Of a stretch of DNA of 64,000 bases, positions 43,649 through 53,314 are shown one piece after another (the first letter of the stretch is position 1; each line of letters opens with the position of its first letter). The stretch is taken from positions 28,736,082 through 28,800,081 of the forward strand of contig NC_067207.1 in NCBI RefSeq assembly GCF_026262505.1, read 5' to 3'. The notes under the pieces were generated by a model. The model worked only from the letters and a program-made list of their open reading frames with translations. It was not told the DNA's origin and ran no database searches. The position numbers and the translations under genes were made by a program. The DNA is from Trichomonas vaginalis G3. Its lineage: Eukaryota; Parabasalia; Trichomonadida; Trichomonadidae.

Positions 43649-44959
43649 TTATATGATTTTTCGTTCTAAACGATAGTATTGAGGTCTTAAAGGATAGTTT
43701 CTGTATCCTTTCTCTGCTTGCCATTTGATAGTATTTATTGGCCAAGCATATATATAATCTTTTGCCGCAGATTTCGGCCATTTACCTGTTTCTTGAGCTT
43801 CTAAGAGTAATGAAACGGCTGTGTTAAATTTATCTACAGGGAATGGTTTCGTGTCAACTTTGCCATGCAAAAGAAAGCCATTTGTATAAATAGACCAAAT
43901 TCCCATTGCATAATGAACGGCAATTGCAGGATAATCCAGGCATTTCGATCCACAAACACATACAGCAGTTCCTTTTTGCATGAAAACGCAATTAAAGTTC
44001 ATTGATCCTGCTGTTGTTATTAAAAATTTTGTGTGAGCAAGAAGTTTACCTGCATCTATAGTTGAATATGCAATTGACTCATTAGCGATCTCCCAATTGT
44101 ATTTTGGAAAGTTAGTTTTGGCACTTTCAAATAATTCAGGAAGATTATTGATTGTTCCCCAAATTCCTTTTATTCTGTTGAGGAAAATATATCTATTGGG
44201 AACAATTGAAGAAAGATTTAATGCTGCATAAAACTTTTCGTGAAGAATTTTGAGACCATTCACTAATAAGGCGTTTGCTCCTTCTTTGGAAACTATAACA
44301 CGGACGTCAAGTGCATATGTCCAATATTTAGGTAATTTATGAATTCTCGACTCGTTGAAACCTAATATGCCACAAATTTTTCTAGCTGGCTTTTCATTAA
44401 AATTAATGAAAATATCTGCATCTCTTAAGTATTCCTGTGGCATTTGAATGAGTGCTGATAACATGTCACCCATAAAATGTCCATATTCAAGATGATGAGA
44501 GTAAGCCATTACGATTTTATTGTAATATTCCCATGGATTTGGACTTGGTTCAAGATATTCTTTTTGCTTCTTTATGTATTGCGCAAATTTTATGTTGTAT
44601 TGGTTTTGGGCTATACCCCACGCAGAAAAGTAAACATTTTGAAAATGATAACACATTCTAACTTCTCTTACCAATGCATGTGCATATACAGTTATCTTTG
44701 TATATAAATTCTGTGAATGCAATTGTCTGATTGGATCATCAAATTGAGATTTCCATGTAATATTTTCATATATTTCGACATTGCTAGCATATTTTGGATT
44801 GATTTCTGGTAGCCTTTTGTCAATTAGATTACGATGCAATATTTCATGCTGGGAAAAAGGGAATAAAGAGAAAATGATAAAAAGTATCAAGCAGCAAAGT
44901 GTAATATTCGCTTTCTTGACTTGATAATATTGCGATCTCGACTTAAAAAGTAATTTCAT
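43649..44959 (-). CDS. GT61-family glycosyltransferase (DUF563)
   Basis: 436 residues, type II membrane protein: a basic N-terminus (KSRSQYYQVKK), then a membrane anchor at about 19-37, and a luminal catalytic domain. The C-terminal part carries the family signature LITTAGSMNFNCVFMQKGTAVCV, followed by DYPAIAVHYAMG, as in GT61 enzymes (plant xylosyl- and arabinosyltransferases, animal EOGT and POMGNT2). It should act in the ER or Golgi on glycoproteins. Donor and acceptor cannot be told from sequence. It is head-to-head with the next gene, 50 bp apart. Confidence 0.82.
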   Translation of the reverse strand: MKLLFKSRSQYYQVKKANITLCCLILFIIFSLFPFSQHEILHRNLIDKRLPEINPKYASNVEIYENITWKSQFDDPIRQLHSQNLYTKITVYAHALVREVRMCYHFQNVYFSAWGIAQNQYNIKFAQYIKKQKEYLEPSPNPWEYYNKIVMAYSHHLEYGHFMGDMLSALIQMPQEYLRDADIFINFNEKPARKICGILGFNESRIHKLPKYWTYALDVRVIVSKEGANALLVNGLKILHEKFYAALNLSSIVPNRYIFLNRIKGIWGTINNLPELFESAKTNFPKYNWEIANESIAYSTIDAGKLLAHTKFLITTAGSMNFNCVFMQKGTAVCVCGSKCLDYPAIAVHYAMGIWSIYTNGFLLHGKVDTKPFPVDKFNTAVSLLLEAQETGKWPKSAAKDYIYAWPINTIKWQAEKGYRNYPLRPQYYRLERKII

Positions 44960-45009
44960 CCTCTAAAAAAATTTACAAGATTTTAGTGCACGTTAGTAAA
45001 TTTTCAAAA
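44960..45009. promoter_or_regulatory. 50-bp divergent intergenic region
   Basis: All transcription signals for GT61 (minus) and DNAAF6 (plus) must fit in 50 bp or overlap coding DNA. It contains TTTACAAGATTTTAG and TTTTCAAAA. No classic TCAC Inr is present on either strand. Confidence 0.5.
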
Positions 45010-45510
45010 ATGGAAAATGGAGGTGTAGACATCCTTGCTCTTAAGCAAATGTTTGAAGACTGCAGTCATAAAGAAGAAGAGCACCAAGAATATTTTGAGC
45101 AAGTCATTGAAGAAAAAGAGAAAGAAACTTTCTGGGATGACGATGAAATTACTCCAGTTGGTTTCTATAAAGATTTATCAGATGACAGGCCAGAACCAAA
45201 ATACCACATACATTACAAACAATGCATCGGAACAGGCGATGTCTATCTTGGTCTTAATATGAACGACCCATCTAATGCAAACATCGATGCTGTCGTTATA
45301 AAAGTTGCACTAAATGGTACCCAGCCAGATGATATAGATCTTAACGTTATGAATGGCTTTCTTGATCTTCGCTGTCCAAAATATCATCTTACACTCAAAC
45401 TTGATAAAGTTCCAGATGACAAAAAAGAAGTTTCCGCGAAATGGAAACAAGAAACAGAAGAACTTACAATCGAAGTTCCTGTTAAGAGAGAAGAAATTAA
45501 AATTGTTTAA
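45010..45510 (+). CDS. Dynein axonemal assembly factor 6 (PIH1D3-like)
   Basis: 166 residues from the ATG at 45010. Cytoplasmic co-chaperone that works with HSP90/R2TP-like complexes to preassemble the axonemal dyneins of the flagella. The N-terminus is a short acidic helix. The CS/PIH-type beta domain (about 70-160) has the family blocks GTGDVYLGLNMNDPS, VVIKVALNGTQPDDIDLNV, FLDLRCPKYHLTLKL and AKWKQETEELTIEVPVKRE, which match DNAAF6 rather than NudC or p23. Expected in an organism with motile flagella. Confidence 0.88.
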   Translation: MENGGVDILALKQMFEDCSHKEEEHQEYFEQVIEEKEKETFWDDDEITPVGFYKDLSDDRPEPKYHIHYKQCIGTGDVYLGLNMNDPSNANIDAVVIKVALNGTQPDDIDLNVMNGFLDLRCPKYHLTLKLDKVPDDKKEVSAKWKQETEELTIEVPVKREEIKIV

Positions 45511-45603
45511 AAAAATTAATATAGATACTATCATGATTTGAAAGATACATATTTATACAAGTATTTTATTTGAAAAAAATATCAATTAATGATTGGTCAA
45601 ATC

Positions 45604-46497
45604 TTATTTATGAGGTCTATGATTTTTATGATGAGACGAACTTGATCTTTTTGACGTTTCCTCTGAAGTTTGATCTGATTTGATAGATTTACTTTCCTTT
45701 TTGTCTGTTTGATTGTGCTTATGATGAGATTTTGATGGACTGCTTTTCTCTGAAGTTTGATCTGATTTGATAGATTTACTTTCCTTTTTGTCTGTTTGAT
45801 TGTGCTTTGATTGAGATTTTGGTCTAATAAGTTTCTCTTTTGGAGGTATACAATTATTCTTAGACATGGCATTATGAACAAGATTTTCTACTTTATGATC
45901 ATAAAAAGTCATTTCTTTGTAATATTTGCAAGCCTTTTCGATATCACCATCCGAAACTTTCACATCACTAATATCATCATGAGGTTTTTGACGGTGTGTT
46001 TCCTTTTTATGAATGATCTGTTCAAAAATATTCAATTCATCCGAATCATCATCTTGCCATTTGTGATCATATTTTGCAAAAATCTTTATAATGCTATCAT
46101 CTTTTGGAACTATAGGTCCGATTTGGATTTGAAGATTTTTTTCATTGGATTCTTTTTCATCGGATTCTTTTTTATTTATCCAGTCCTTACATATTACTAT
46201 TCCTGGATAAATCATATTGGGAATAGCATAACCTTCATATTTGTGTGATTTATAAGAAATGCCAATTTTATAAAAATCTTCATCGTCAATGACTTTGACA
46301 TGTACAGAAAATGTAAGTTTAGGAATAAATCTGAACACTAATGAAACTTTATCTTTAAGCTTATCTTCCAAATCAGAATCAATTTTTATCTCTATTTGAG
46401 AACTTGTTAGTTCTGTGCTATTGTAAGCTACTTCTTGTATCACTTCTGATTTTTCATTATCCGCTTTCAATTTAATACCCTCGAATGTAGTTTCCAT
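45604..46497 (-). CDS. Unknown protein with repeated Lys/Ser C-terminal tail
   Basis: 297 residues. Residues ~1-130 are mixed strands and helices (KVSLVFRFIPKLTFSVHVKVIDD, then YAIPNMIYPGIVICKDW), possibly a beta-sandwich. An acidic hinge follows. Then comes a helical segment (IEKACKYYKEMTFYDHKVE) and a Lys-rich tail made of two near-identical units around KHNQTDKKESKSIKSDQTSE, separated by SSPSKSHH. The two DNA units (about 45650-45720 and 45750-45820) are almost the same, so they arose by recent tandem duplication. No family recognised. The His/Ser/Lys tail suggests a nucleic-acid or phospho-regulated region. Confidence 0.6.
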   Translation of the reverse strand: METTFEGIKLKADNEKSEVIQEVAYNSTELTSSQIEIKIDSDLEDKLKDKVSLVFRFIPKLTFSVHVKVIDDEDFYKIGISYKSHKYEGYAIPNMIYPGIVICKDWINKKESDEKESNEKNLQIQIGPIVPKDDSIIKIFAKYDHKWQDDDSDELNIFEQIIHKKETHRQKPHDDISDVKVSDGDIEKACKYYKEMTFYDHKVENLVHNAMSKNNCIPPKEKLIRPKSQSKHNQTDKKESKSIKSDQTSEKSSPSKSHHKHNQTDKKESKSIKSDQTSEETSKRSSSSHHKNHRPHK

Positions 46498-46924
46498 TTG
46501 GAAAAATAAATATTTAAAATTAAAATTTCCAACAAACTTACTATTAAAATGGCTGCTATCATTGATTTAAGTAATATACCAATTTGAGTGTAGAACCATC
46601 AATGAAAGACAGCTTTTTGATATTATTTCAGGCTCCGGATTGGCTAATCGTCGAAATTTAAACTAAGTAGGGTTAAATTTAGTTATGTAATTCTTCACTT
46701 CAAAATAAAATTTCAAATTTGATACAAATGGTATCCAACTAAAAAAATTCAATTGTAGAGATACTATTTAAGGATTTTCTCTATGAATATAATGGATAAT
46801 GTGATATTTCATTGATCCATATGAAGCATCTGAATGAAAGGTATCTTTGATTTCCAAATTTTTCTTACATTTCAAAAGAAAAAAAAATAATGCAAAATAA
46901 TATATAGTTTTAAATTAAATACAA
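46498..46924. other. Intergenic stretch
   Basis: AT-rich; no gene seen. Confidence 0.5.
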
Positions 46925-48165
46925 TTATAATTCAGGGAATTTGAACAATTTTCTTTTTGCAAAATTAATCAAAACTTCGCAAACTCTGTCCACATCTGAA
47001 AGTGTTAGACCTTGATGGCATCCAATAAGGAAACCGTTCTTCATTACTTCATCTGCAACAGGATATTGCTTTTTTGCCTGATCTGGGAATTTTTCCTTAT
47101 AAATTGGATGTCTTAAGATATTTCCTGCCATTGTTACTCCTGGTTGGATCTCATTTTCCTCTAAAACTTCTATCAATTCCATTCTATCAGGACATTCAAG
47201 AGGAAGAGCAAGCAAAAGGATATCTTGATTCTCTATAACGGGGAATTTATAATATTTGGATGCGTATTCATTATTTTTAAGAGTTTTAATGTATCTGTCA
47301 AATAATTCATGGCGGATTTTAATATTTTGTGGTAATCTGTCAAGTTGGACTAATCCGAATGCAGCATTCATTTCGCATGCCTTTAGATTGTATCCGAAAT
47401 CTGTATAAAGGAACTTCCAATCGTATTGAATTCCATCTATCAGCCATGATTGAATCTTCCTGCAACAGCTTCGTCATTATCACCTGCCCTTCCCCAATCT
47501 CTGATGCTGCATGCTCTCTTGTACATAGATTCGTTGTTGAACATCACCATTCCACCTGTTCCTCCAGCTGTAATGATATGAGAGGCGTAGAAGGATACAG
47601 TTGAGATGTCTGACTCTATTGTGTGTGTCATGGTATCACAAGAATCTTCGATAAGTAAGATATCTTCACGTTTCATTTCTTTGAGGGTATTTTTAAGTAA
47701 TTTCCAATCAATTTTATTGCCAAGGAGGTTCGGTATCATTATAACTTTGGTTTTTGGTGTAATTTCTGCTGTAATTTGATCAATTGTCGGAACATATTTA
47801 TTTGGTGAAACATCACAAAATCTGACAGTTGCTCCTACCTGAACAAGTGGTGCAACTGTTGTTGAGAATGTGCAGGCAGGTGTAATAACTTCAACACCTG
47901 GCCCAATCCCTGCACAAATAACTGCAAGAAGATTTGCAGAGGATCCACTGTTAACAAATAAACCAAACTTCTTTCCAAAGTACTTAGATACTCTTTCTTC
48001 GAATTGTGCTGTTCTTGGGCCAGGAGCCAACCAGCCATCTTGCAAGCATCTTGTTACTGCTTCAATTTCTTCATTTCCATATGCTTCCATCTTATTAGGT
48101 GCATACCATACCTTTTTTGGCTTCTCAGCTCCTAAAATAAGCAAAGGAAATACGAAATTCAACAT
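46925..48165 (-). pseudogene. RfbH/ColD-like sugar 3-dehydratase, one frameshift
   Basis: DegT/DnrJ/EryC1/StrS family, PLP-dependent; ~413 residues if one shift near 47443 is bridged. The first 241 codons end at a TGA right after RFNHG, and the neighbouring frame continues with LIDGIQYDWKFLYTDFGYNL to the end. Asp174 (LIEDSCD) binds the cofactor nitrogen. At the catalytic Lys position stands His196 (SFYASHIITAGG), the hallmark of RfbH/ColD 3-dehydratases as opposed to aminotransferases. The cysteines that hold the iron-sulfur cluster in RfbH are not seen in the corresponding RDWGRAGDNDEAV region, so ColD-like chemistry fits better. Probably gained from bacteria. No slippery heptamer is present at the shift, so an error or true decay is likelier than programmed frameshifting. 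Confidence 0.8.
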
Positions 48166-48451
48166 AAAATCTGTCACTTTTTTAGAAAGAAAAAATTCGG
48201 CCTTTTGTGGAATTTTAATGAGGAAGTAGTCATTCTAGTTGGTTATTTCCTATGAAATCGCACTTGTGCAAGAGATTACTTACCAAAGTATCCTTTCAAA
48301 GCCTCAATCTTGGAAAAATTTACAGATCTATTCTGAGATCAATTGAAATTTTTATTACAAATAAGATGTATGTTAAAGTTTTGTTAAATTTATTTGATTT
48401 AAGTCATGATCAAATTTATTTGCAAAATCAAACGTACATTTTTTTTACTAA
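48166..48451. other. Divergent intergenic region
   Basis: 286 bp between two start codons. The minus-strand start (48165) is preceded by GTGACAGATTTT; the plus-strand start by TCAAACGTACATTTTTTTTAC, a possible weak Inr. Confidence 0.45.
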
Positions 48452-50497
48452 ATGTCTAAAGATACATCTTTTGAAGGCATCTTCAAAGCAAAACTACGAG
48501 ATAATAATGCGCCTTTCTCTGAAGATGACTATAAAAGATTTTGTAATCAATTAAAAGCTTCTTTCGCTGTTGGAGTACTAAATTTATCCGGCCAGCGTAT
48601 AGGTATCAACGTTTTAACGAAACTTTCAAAATTACTTCGAGCTAATCAGCAAATAACTGCATTTAATTTTTACGGAAACTTAATTCGAGATCATGGAATT
48701 CACAGCTTATTACAGCTTTTAATGGTAAATACTCGCGTTAAAGTTTTAGATATTGGATGTAATGATTTCACAAATCAAGCTGTCCCTACAATCGTTGATA
48801 TAATTAATAATACTAAAATTACAAGTTTGCAAATAGGAACTGTCGGTGTTGCATGGCATAACAACAAATTTACTATCCCTGCATTATCAGATATAGTTCG
48901 TGCAGTCCAAGGCTCAAATCGCATTGAATGCCTTGGTTTATCTGGTCTCTGCATGAGTTTTCGTGTAGGTGCACGCAAAATCTCTATGGATGCTGACCTA
49001 GCACATTTCATTGAAGAAAGCTCCACTCTAAAATCTCTTTCAATTGCAGAAAATGGATTTGCTCCAAAAGAACAAGAAGTAGTCCTTAATGGACTTTTAC
49101 AGAACGAGAATCTTAAATTCTTGGATATGCATATATCTCCACTTCCAGATCCATTTGGTGGGAACTTTTTATCCCAAATAAACAGAATGAGCAGATTATC
49201 TTATTTAGATTTACACAAGTGCCAATTATCAGAAAATGCGGGTGCATCATTAGCTGAATCACTTAAATACAATACTAGTCTTATTGTTCTCGATATTTCT
49301 GAAAATGAAATTGGAGATTTGGGATTTATGGCCATTTCTCAAGCCTTATTAGAAAATTATACATTATCAGAGTTGAATGTTGGAAATAACAATATAACAG
49401 AGCAAAGTGCAGATCACATTTCAGAATTAATTTTGAAAAACAACATTTTATCCAATTTAGATTTATCAAAGAATGGAATTGGAGATGTTGGAGCTCATGC
49501 CATTGCAGCGTCTATTACTAATAATGAATCTCTGACCAAATTAAATATTTCATCTTGCAGAATCTCAGATAACTACGCAGTTGAAATTGCAATTGCTCTC
49601 AAAGATAATAAAGCGCTTAGAGTTCTCAAACTCTCTGATAACTTCCTCACAAGAGAGTGTGGATATTCAATTTTAGAAGAAATTCGTGCAAATGAAGTAA
49701 TTTTTACCATTGACGTTTCAGCAACACAGATTGACCATTTCGTTCAACAAGCAATCAATACACTTTGCCAAAGGAATAAGCAGATCCAGAGGGAAGTTAA
49801 CTTGCAGCCATTAAAGAAAGAACTCGTTCAATTATCAATACAAAGAACGAAAATGCCAGAAGCAGAATCAAAGCTTAAATCATTAAAAGATACAAGAAGG
49901 CAATTAGAAACAGATGTCATTGATACTCAGGCAGAGATTGCAAACACATATCAAGCATCTGAGCAGAAATTAACGGAGTTAAACAAGCTAATTTCCATTG
50001 AAAAAGAAATGACTCAAGAAGAATACAAAGCTGCAAAGAAAAATGAAGAAGAAAGAGAAGTAATGAAATCTCAGCTTGAAACGCAGATACAAGATATCAA
50101 GAATAGTACAGCAAGAGAAGAAGTTTTAACTGAGAAATTGTTACAAGATACAGAAGCTCTCAAAGAAGAGATACAAAAAGAAACACAACAGCAACAAGAA
50201 GAAGAAATGGAATTGCAGAGAAAAATTGATCAAGTAATGAAAATCTTGGAAGAAACAAAAGAAAAAGTCCAAGACGAAGAATCAATTAGGAATTTCGTTC
50301 CACCACAGATTGATTTCAGCCAATTCACAAGTGACCCAATCTTCTTGGTTGATAAGATCGAAGAGCTTAAAGAAGCAGAAAATAAATCTGCAACATCTTC
50401 AAGAAAAAGAAAGAAATCGCCAAAAAAGAGTTCAAGAAAGAAATCTCCCAAGAAATCAAAGTCGAAATCTAAAGCTGCTGAAAAGCTTTCTAAGTGA
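48452..50497 (+). CDS. Leucine-rich-repeat (RNI-type) coiled-coil protein
   Basis: 681 residues. Residues ~30-430 are about a dozen leucine-rich repeats of 28-29 residues in the ribonuclease-inhibitor style, e.g. LIVLDISENEIGDLGFMAIS and ILSNLDLSKNGIGDVGAHAI. Then a long coiled coil from about 445 to 600, rich in Gln/Glu/Lys (EAESKLKSLKDTRRQLETDV). The last 35 residues are Ser/Lys repeats (KRKKSPKKSSRKKSPKKSKS), possibly a microtubule- or nucleic-acid-binding tail. A scaffold or cytoskeletal role is likely. Not a BspA-type surface protein: the repeats differ and there is no membrane anchor. Confidence 0.75.
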   Translation: MSKDTSFEGIFKAKLRDNNAPFSEDDYKRFCNQLKASFAVGVLNLSGQRIGINVLTKLSKLLRANQQITAFNFYGNLIRDHGIHSLLQLLMVNTRVKVLDIGCNDFTNQAVPTIVDIINNTKITSLQIGTVGVAWHNNKFTIPALSDIVRAVQGSNRIECLGLSGLCMSFRVGARKISMDADLAHFIEESSTLKSLSIAENGFAPKEQEVVLNGLLQNENLKFLDMHISPLPDPFGGNFLSQINRMSRLSYLDLHKCQLSENAGASLAESLKYNTSLIVLDISENEIGDLGFMAISQALLENYTLSELNVGNNNITEQSADHISELILKNNILSNLDLSKNGIGDVGAHAIAASITNNESLTKLNISSCRISDNYAVEIAIALKDNKALRVLKLSDNFLTRECGYSILEEIRANEVIFTIDVSATQIDHFVQQAINTLCQRNKQIQREVNLQPLKKELVQLSIQRTKMPEAESKLKSLKDTRRQLETDVIDTQAEIANTYQASEQKLTELNKLISIEKEMTQEEYKAAKKNEEEREVMKSQLETQIQDIKNSTAREEVLTEKLLQDTEALKEEIQKETQQQQEEEMELQRKIDQVMKILEETKEKVQDEESIRNFVPPQIDFSQFTSDPIFLVDKIEELKEAENKSATSSRKRKKSPKKSSRKKSPKKSKSKSKAAEKLSK

Positions 50498-50732
50498 ATT
50501 TTATTATAATAAATGTTTGTATTATTTATAATTATAGAATAAGTTCAACTGTTTGATAATTTGATCTGTTGTATTATATAAAGTGCAGTTTTCTTTGAGT
50601 GTGAACCTATACAATCATCAAAACTCTTCATTACAATTCTTATTTTAAAAAAATTCAGAAATTGAAATAAAATAAAAAAATCATTTTTAATAAATACGAA
50701 ATTAAAAGAAAAAATTGTTTTCATTATTTTCA

Positions 50733-51164
50733 TCAGCTGTGATAACGCTCAAAGGCAATGTTGATATTAATGTGGATTAAGTCCTGATGAGAATTGGGAA
50801 GAGAAGGCTCCTCAAAATCTTGGAAGGGATCCTCGATTTCTGGCCAATCTGGAGGTGTGGGTTCACATTGATCAATTTGGAAGATGAAACCAATTGGAGA
50901 ATCGGTTTCCATTTCATCAACAAAACGAGATTCGATGTTGGTTGCAGAATTTTCAAAAACAGGCTCGTACTGTCTTTGGATATCTTTGCATCGATTATAT
51001 GCCTCTTGGAATGTAGTGCCAATGACTGGATCCTGTTTTCTTCTTGGGTTGCAGTCGAAATGTTCGACATGGATACATCCGTTAGGGCCCCAAAGGTAGA
51101 CATTGCCTGTTTGGGTGTTACCAACATACTTCTTTGTGTAGGTGATGCTTGTTGTAGAATGCAT
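50733..51164 (-). CDS. Unknown 143-residue protein
   Basis: Open frame from the ATG at 51162-51164, with an Inr-like TCATTTT seven bases upstream, so the start is credible. The N-terminal ~50 residues are aromatic with short strands (YTKKYVGNTQTGNVYLWGPNG, then CIHVEHFDCNPRRKQ). A helix (EAYNRCKDIQRQYEPVF) and an acidic Pro-rich tail (TPPDWPEIEDPFQDFEEP) follow. No family recognised. Compact neighbours and the promoter support a real gene. Confidence 0.6.
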   Translation of the reverse strand: MHSTTSITYTKKYVGNTQTGNVYLWGPNGCIHVEHFDCNPRRKQDPVIGTTFQEAYNRCKDIQRQYEPVFENSATNIESRFVDEMETDSPIGFIFQIDQCEPTPPDWPEIEDPFQDFEEPSLPNSHQDLIHININIAFERYHS

Positions 51165-51170
51165 CGAAAA

Positions 51171-51177
51171 AAAATGA
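51171..51177 (-). promoter_or_regulatory. Inr-like TCATTTT
   Basis: Minus-strand site seven bases before the ATG at 51164. Fits TCA-Py-T. Confidence 0.55.
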
Positions 51178-51659
51178 TGTTTTGAATAGTTTTGTTTTCA
51201 ATAGTTTACTATTATCAAAAAATTGAGATAAAACCCTTCCTTTTAAAAAAATAATAAAAATTCGAATGTACCTTGAAATATATATCGATTGCAAAAAAAG
51301 AGATTTTTTATGTTAACAATTTTGATTTTACACTCAATTTTTTTATGAACTAATTATTTTTCATAGAGTATAGGTAATTCCCTATTTATGCAAACTAATC
51401 TCTTAGCAATAATCCAAATTCCACTCCTATTCATTCAATTTAATTTGAAATTGCGGAAATCATTGTATTTTACTTAATCCCTCATTACAATGAAATAAAT
51501 CTGAATTTTTCCAAGCCTCATAAAAATGCAAATTCTGGAATTTTTCCACAGGCATACAGTTTCTAATAACAATTTTAAAATTGTAATTGTTGAACCCTTA
51601 TTTTTGATAGAATTAAATTCCTTGAAATATTTGAAACCTAAATAATCGGAAAAATTTTG

Positions 51660-51666
51660 TCATTAT
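51660..51666 (+). promoter_or_regulatory. Inr-like TCATTAT
   Basis: Plus-strand site 13 bases before the ankyrin gene's ATG at 51679. Confidence 0.55.
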
Positions 51667-51678
51667 TTATAATTTTAG

Positions 51679-52844
51679 ATGTTTTTTGGATCCCGCCAAC
51701 TTTCCATACAGTCCACGAAGTACATCGGCATACTTAAGGATGACAATATAGCTGAAATTATTGCAACTAAAAACATCCAAAATTTGTATATTTCGATTGG
51801 AGAAAATCAAGATAAATTTAGTAAATTTAGTAGGCCTATTATTTTTAATGATATAGCAGCAGATGGTGTACATATAATGCACGCTGCTGCATATTATAAT
51901 GCATTGGATATTTTTATTTACCTTCACAAAGTTGCAAAGCTCGATCTTCTTTTACCAAATGCTCATGATGATAATCCTCTACATTATGCTTGCGCCAATG
52001 ATGCTTCTGAAGTTGTTGCTTACATTTTAAGTCAAATGACTGATGAAGCTTTTCAAAATGACTCCAAAAATCATCAAAAATATCTGACTTTAGCAGCTAG
52101 TTCCAAATCCGCGCGTTCTATACAACTTCTCTGCCTAAAAGGAATAAATCTTCATCTTTATGCAGAAAAAGCAATACAAAGATCAACTCTATTATGTGAT
52201 GCAGCTTCATTATCTATCCTACTATCGCATCATGGCCAAAATAAATCACAAACTGCACCAATTAATTCAGCAATTGTTTTAGGTAGATTAGACAGCTTGA
52301 AAATACTTGTTGAAAGCGGTCTTAGTTTAGATCAAGAGGATGACCAACATTTCCTCCCACTCTTTAGGGCTTTGAACGGATATTGCATCAATTACGATAT
52401 CGTAAAGTTTATTTTGAAGTATGCTACTGTATACGATATCGAGGCACAAGATCAGATGTCTGCGGTTCATTTCATCTGCAAAGGAATGAATGCAAAAATT
52501 GCAAAGGAAATCTTATCTCACAATATCGATGTGAACAAGTTTGATGAGTATGGTAACCCGGGGCCATACTATTTCTTTAATAAAAATCCAGACCAAGCTG
52601 TCAAAATTCTTGACATGCTTTATGAAAGAGGTTTCAACGTTAACATTAAAAATAAGAGTACCGGGAACCTCTAATTTGGCATTTCGCATCTCAAACAGGA
52701 AATTGGTCAGAAATCATTGAATGGCTGTTGAAACATGGAGTAAATATCGATGAAGAATATAGCAATAACATTGTGAAAGGCACAGCCCGCCAGCTGATCA
52801 AATCTAAAGACAGATATAAGAGACTTAATATCGATTCATACTAA
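51679..52844 (+). CDS. Ankyrin-repeat protein with one frameshift near 52667
   Basis: 331 codons are open to a TAA at 52672. The neighbouring frame then continues PLIWHFASQTGNWSEIIEWL and GVNIDEEYSN to a TAA at 52842-52844, giving ~387 residues if one missing base is allowed. Ankyrin repeats begin near residue 60 (GVHIMHAAAYYNALDIFIYL, DDNPLHYACANDASEVVAYI) and run to the end, about nine in all. The late frameshift falls inside a repeat consensus (expected G-TPL), so it is almost certainly an error or a very recent lesion. Role unknown; likely protein-protein contact. Confidence 0.75.
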
Positions 52845-53314
52845 AATTTTGTTTTTTACTTGCTTGCTAATTCATTCAAACTAGTTATTTGAATATTTCT
52901 CTCCATAAATCACAAATTTAATATAAAAAATAATATCTTACATTTAGACATAGTTAATAGAGAATGATATGAGGATTTTCAATCATACAATATGAAGCTT
53001 ATTATATTCATTAATTGATATAAGAAAAATCTTAGAATAAGAAAGATTTGTTCCAAATTTAAGACAAATATGCAGAAATTAGAATGAATAGATCCTACAC
53101 TTATAAATTTCATATAGTTAGTGTTTTCTTGAAGCTAATATACCCTTTGACCTGTGATATTTGATGAAATTAGTTTGCAAAACAAGAACGACACATGGTA
53201 GAGTGTTTCATTTCATAGTTTCAAAGCATGGTAACTCAGTATTTCATTACATTCGAATCGAGACACTGAACAAAAAAATCAAGTCCTCTAATGAAAAAGT
53301 GACAAAAGATTTTA
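52845..53314. other. Intergenic stretch
   Basis: AT-rich; nothing seen except AGTGACAAAAGATTTT just before the next ATG. Confidence 0.5.

Larger units (their letters stand above)
51165..51678. other. Divergent intergenic region
   Basis: 514 bp, AT-rich; holds an Inr-like site at each end. Confidence 0.5.

Noticed and set aside
47435-47450. Programmed ribosomal frameshifting in the dehydratase gene
   Set aside because: No X-XXY-YYZ slippery site at the switch; a simple indel is sufficient.
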